A stretch of DNA of 7,126 nt from contig CALFEA010000305.1 in the NCBI GenBank assembly GCA_937950385.1, positions 1-7,126 of the forward strand. The letters run 5' to 3'. Source of the stretch: an uncultured Altererythrobacter sp. GTDB lineage: Bacteria; Pseudomonadota; Alphaproteobacteria; Sphingomonadales; Sphingomonadaceae. The notes under the pieces were generated by a model. The model saw only the letters and a program-made list of their open reading frames with translations. It did not search any database and was not told the DNA's origin. How positions within the stretch are numbered: position 1 is the stretch's first letter; each line of letters begins with the position of its first letter. Position numbers and translations under genes: made by a program. Shown one piece after another: positions 6,414 to 7,126 of the stretch.

Positions 6414-6815
6414 ATGAGCGATAATTCTGACATAGAAAAAGGGCAGCCTGGTTTTGGTCAGGCTGCCCTTTTCGGTTTGTGCCCCCGCTGCGGTGCGCGC
6501 AGCCTGTTTGATGGCGTGCTCAAGTTTGCGAAGACTTGCCCGCAATGTTCGCTCGATTTCACGCGTTTCAACGTTGGTGATGGACCAGCTGCATTTGTTA
6601 CATTGATTGTGGGCGCGATTATGGTCGGCCTCGCGCTGTGGCTCGATGTTGCGGTCAGTCCGCCCTTTTGGGTGCATGCGCTGATCTGGATCCCGGTGAC
6701 GGCGGCTGCGGTGGTATATGGCTTGAGGCTGGGCAAAGGCGCGCTTTTGATCAGCGAATATGCGAACAATGCCGCAGAAGCTGGCGCGGATGATTTAGAG
6801 GATAAGGCCGAATGA
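6414..6815 (+). CDS. DUF983 zinc-ribbon membrane protein
   Basis: A 133-residue protein of the DUF983 family, common in alphaproteobacterial oxidase operons and of unproven function. Two CPxC pairs, Cys23/Cys26 and Cys42/Cys45 (GLCPRCG and TCPQCSLDF), form a likely zinc ribbon. The family signature NVGDGPAAF (53-61) follows, then two membrane helices (about 59-79 and 84-106) and an acidic C-terminal tail. The context suggests a role in oxidase biogenesis, but this is inference. I chose the ATG at 6414, 4 nt after the ctaE stop, because the residues before CPRCG (QAALFGL) look family-like. The GAGGA before it is too close for a normal ribosome site, so reinitiation from ctaE is likely. Codons 8-20 contain a terminator-like hairpin. 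The stop overlaps the SURF1 start by 4 nt. Confidence 0.9.
   Translation: MSDNSDIEKGQPGFGQAALFGLCPRCGARSLFDGVLKFAKTCPQCSLDFTRFNVGDGPAAFVTLIVGAIMVGLALWLDVAVSPPFWVHALIWIPVTAAAVVYGLRLGKGALLISEYANNAAEAGADDLEDKAE
6437..6472 (+). terminator. Intrinsic-terminator-like hairpin inside the DUF983 start
   Basis: AAAAGGGCAGCCTG (6437-6450) pairs perfectly with CAGGCTGCCCTTTT (6459-6472) over 14 bp, with an 8-nt loop (GTTTTGGT). The GC-rich core GGGCAGCCTG is flanked by an A-run and a T-run, the layout of a Rho-independent terminator. The T-run is short (four, then CGGTTTGT), so termination may be partial. On the opposite strand it is followed by five Ts and could also act there. It lies 28 nt after the ctaE stop but within DUF983 codons 8-20. 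Ribosomes translating DUF983 would disrupt it. Confidence 0.75.
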
Positions 6816-7126
6816 AGAGCATTCCGATCCTGCCGACAATCATTGTTGTCGCCGCTGTCTTGACGATGATTGCGCTGGGCATTTGGCAATTGGGCCGCGC
6901 CGACGAAAAAGAGGCGCTGCTCGCTGAATATGAACGCAAGTCACAGTTGAAAGATGTAGTTGATCTGAGTTTCGGAAATTCGGGTTGGGTATACCGTACT
7001 GTAAGAATCAAGTGCCCCAACCCAAGCGACTGGCAGGCTGTTGCAGGTCGCAACACTCAAGGCCGAGTTGGTTATGTTCATCGATATCAATGTGGAAAGT
7101 ACACACGTTGGCTCCAACCGGGAAAT
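6812..7126 (+). CDS. SURF1-family oxidase assembly protein, 5' part
   Basis: The reading frame is open from the ATG at 6812 to the window end (105 codons, no stop), so the gene is truncated by the window. SURF1/Shy1 proteins are membrane proteins that help insert or retain heme A in subunit I. The N-terminal helix (about 5-27) ends in the family motif ALGIWQLGRADEKEALL (21-37). The periplasmic domain begins afterwards with YRTVRIKC (61-68) and AGRNTQGRVGYVH (78-90), the GR-x-GxxGY part being typical. Cys68 and Cys94 flank this stretch and may pair. AGAGGAT lies about 10 nt before the start. The ATGA overlap with DUF983 implies coupled translation. The position at the end of a cox cluster fits the family well. 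The family call is firmer than any exact orthology. Confidence 0.88.
   Translation, partial: MKSIPILPTIIVVAAVLTMIALGIWQLGRADEKEALLAEYERKSQLKDVVDLSFGNSGWVYRTVRIKCPNPSDWQAVAGRNTQGRVGYVHRYQCGKYTRWLQPGN

Noticed and set aside
5432..6433. Long minus-strand open frame of 333 codons opposite ctaE
   Set aside because: It lies antisense to a fully conserved subunit III gene, its translation is rich in Arg, His and Cys with no recognisable domain, and it is best explained as a codon-composition shadow.

Overview
This window carries a cytochrome c oxidase (aa3-type) gene cluster of an alphaproteobacterium, with the divergent start of a pyrimidine/vitamin B6 gene pair at its left edge. Three things suggest Sphingomonadales, probably Erythrobacteraceae-like, but this rests on remembered gene order and protein style, not on a search: the pyrE-pdxJ pair, the order ctaC-ctaD-ctaB-small ORF-ctaG-ctaE-DUF983-SURF1, and the moderate GC content.

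Left edge (1-618, minus strand): the first 13 codons of pdxJ run off the window. They overlap by one base the stop codon of pyrE, a complete orotate phosphoribosyltransferase gene. Positions 619-871 form the divergent spacer. It holds no convincing gene, one reasonable sigma70-like promoter candidate for the oxidase operon (707-735), a cluster of GATG-containing repeats, and two alternative starts for ctaC.

Oxidase operon (872 to beyond 7126, plus strand): ctaC (subunit II with CuA), ctaD (subunit I with heme a, heme a3 and CuB), ctaB (heme O synthase), a 42-residue CoxF-like single-span membrane protein, ctaG (Cox11, copper delivery to CuB), ctaE (subunit III), a DUF983 zinc-ribbon membrane protein, and the 5' part of a SURF1-family assembly gene cut by the window end. 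The three structural subunits and the assembly factors for hemes and copper are therefore in one cluster. All the metal ligands and proton-channel residues I looked for in CtaD are present, as are the CuA ligands in CtaC, so the enzyme appears functional. Among the assembly genes there is tight coupling: ATGA overlaps at ctaB/coxF-like and DUF983/SURF1, and 4-nt gaps at coxF-like/ctaG and ctaE/DUF983. The genes for subunits I, II and III each follow a longer spacer.

The most striking non-coding signal is a perfect 14-bp hairpin with an A-tract/T-tract (6437-6472). It has the form of an intrinsic terminator but lies inside codons 8-20 of DUF983, directly after ctaE. It could end most transcripts after the structural genes and let translation control read-through into DUF983 and SURF1. 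Two further hairpins occupy the 112-nt ctaD-ctaB gap. I saw no mobile elements, CRISPR arrays, tRNAs or rRNAs. Apart from the hairpin arrangement the locus looks like an ordinary respiratory operon, and I found no clear evidence of an undescribed system.
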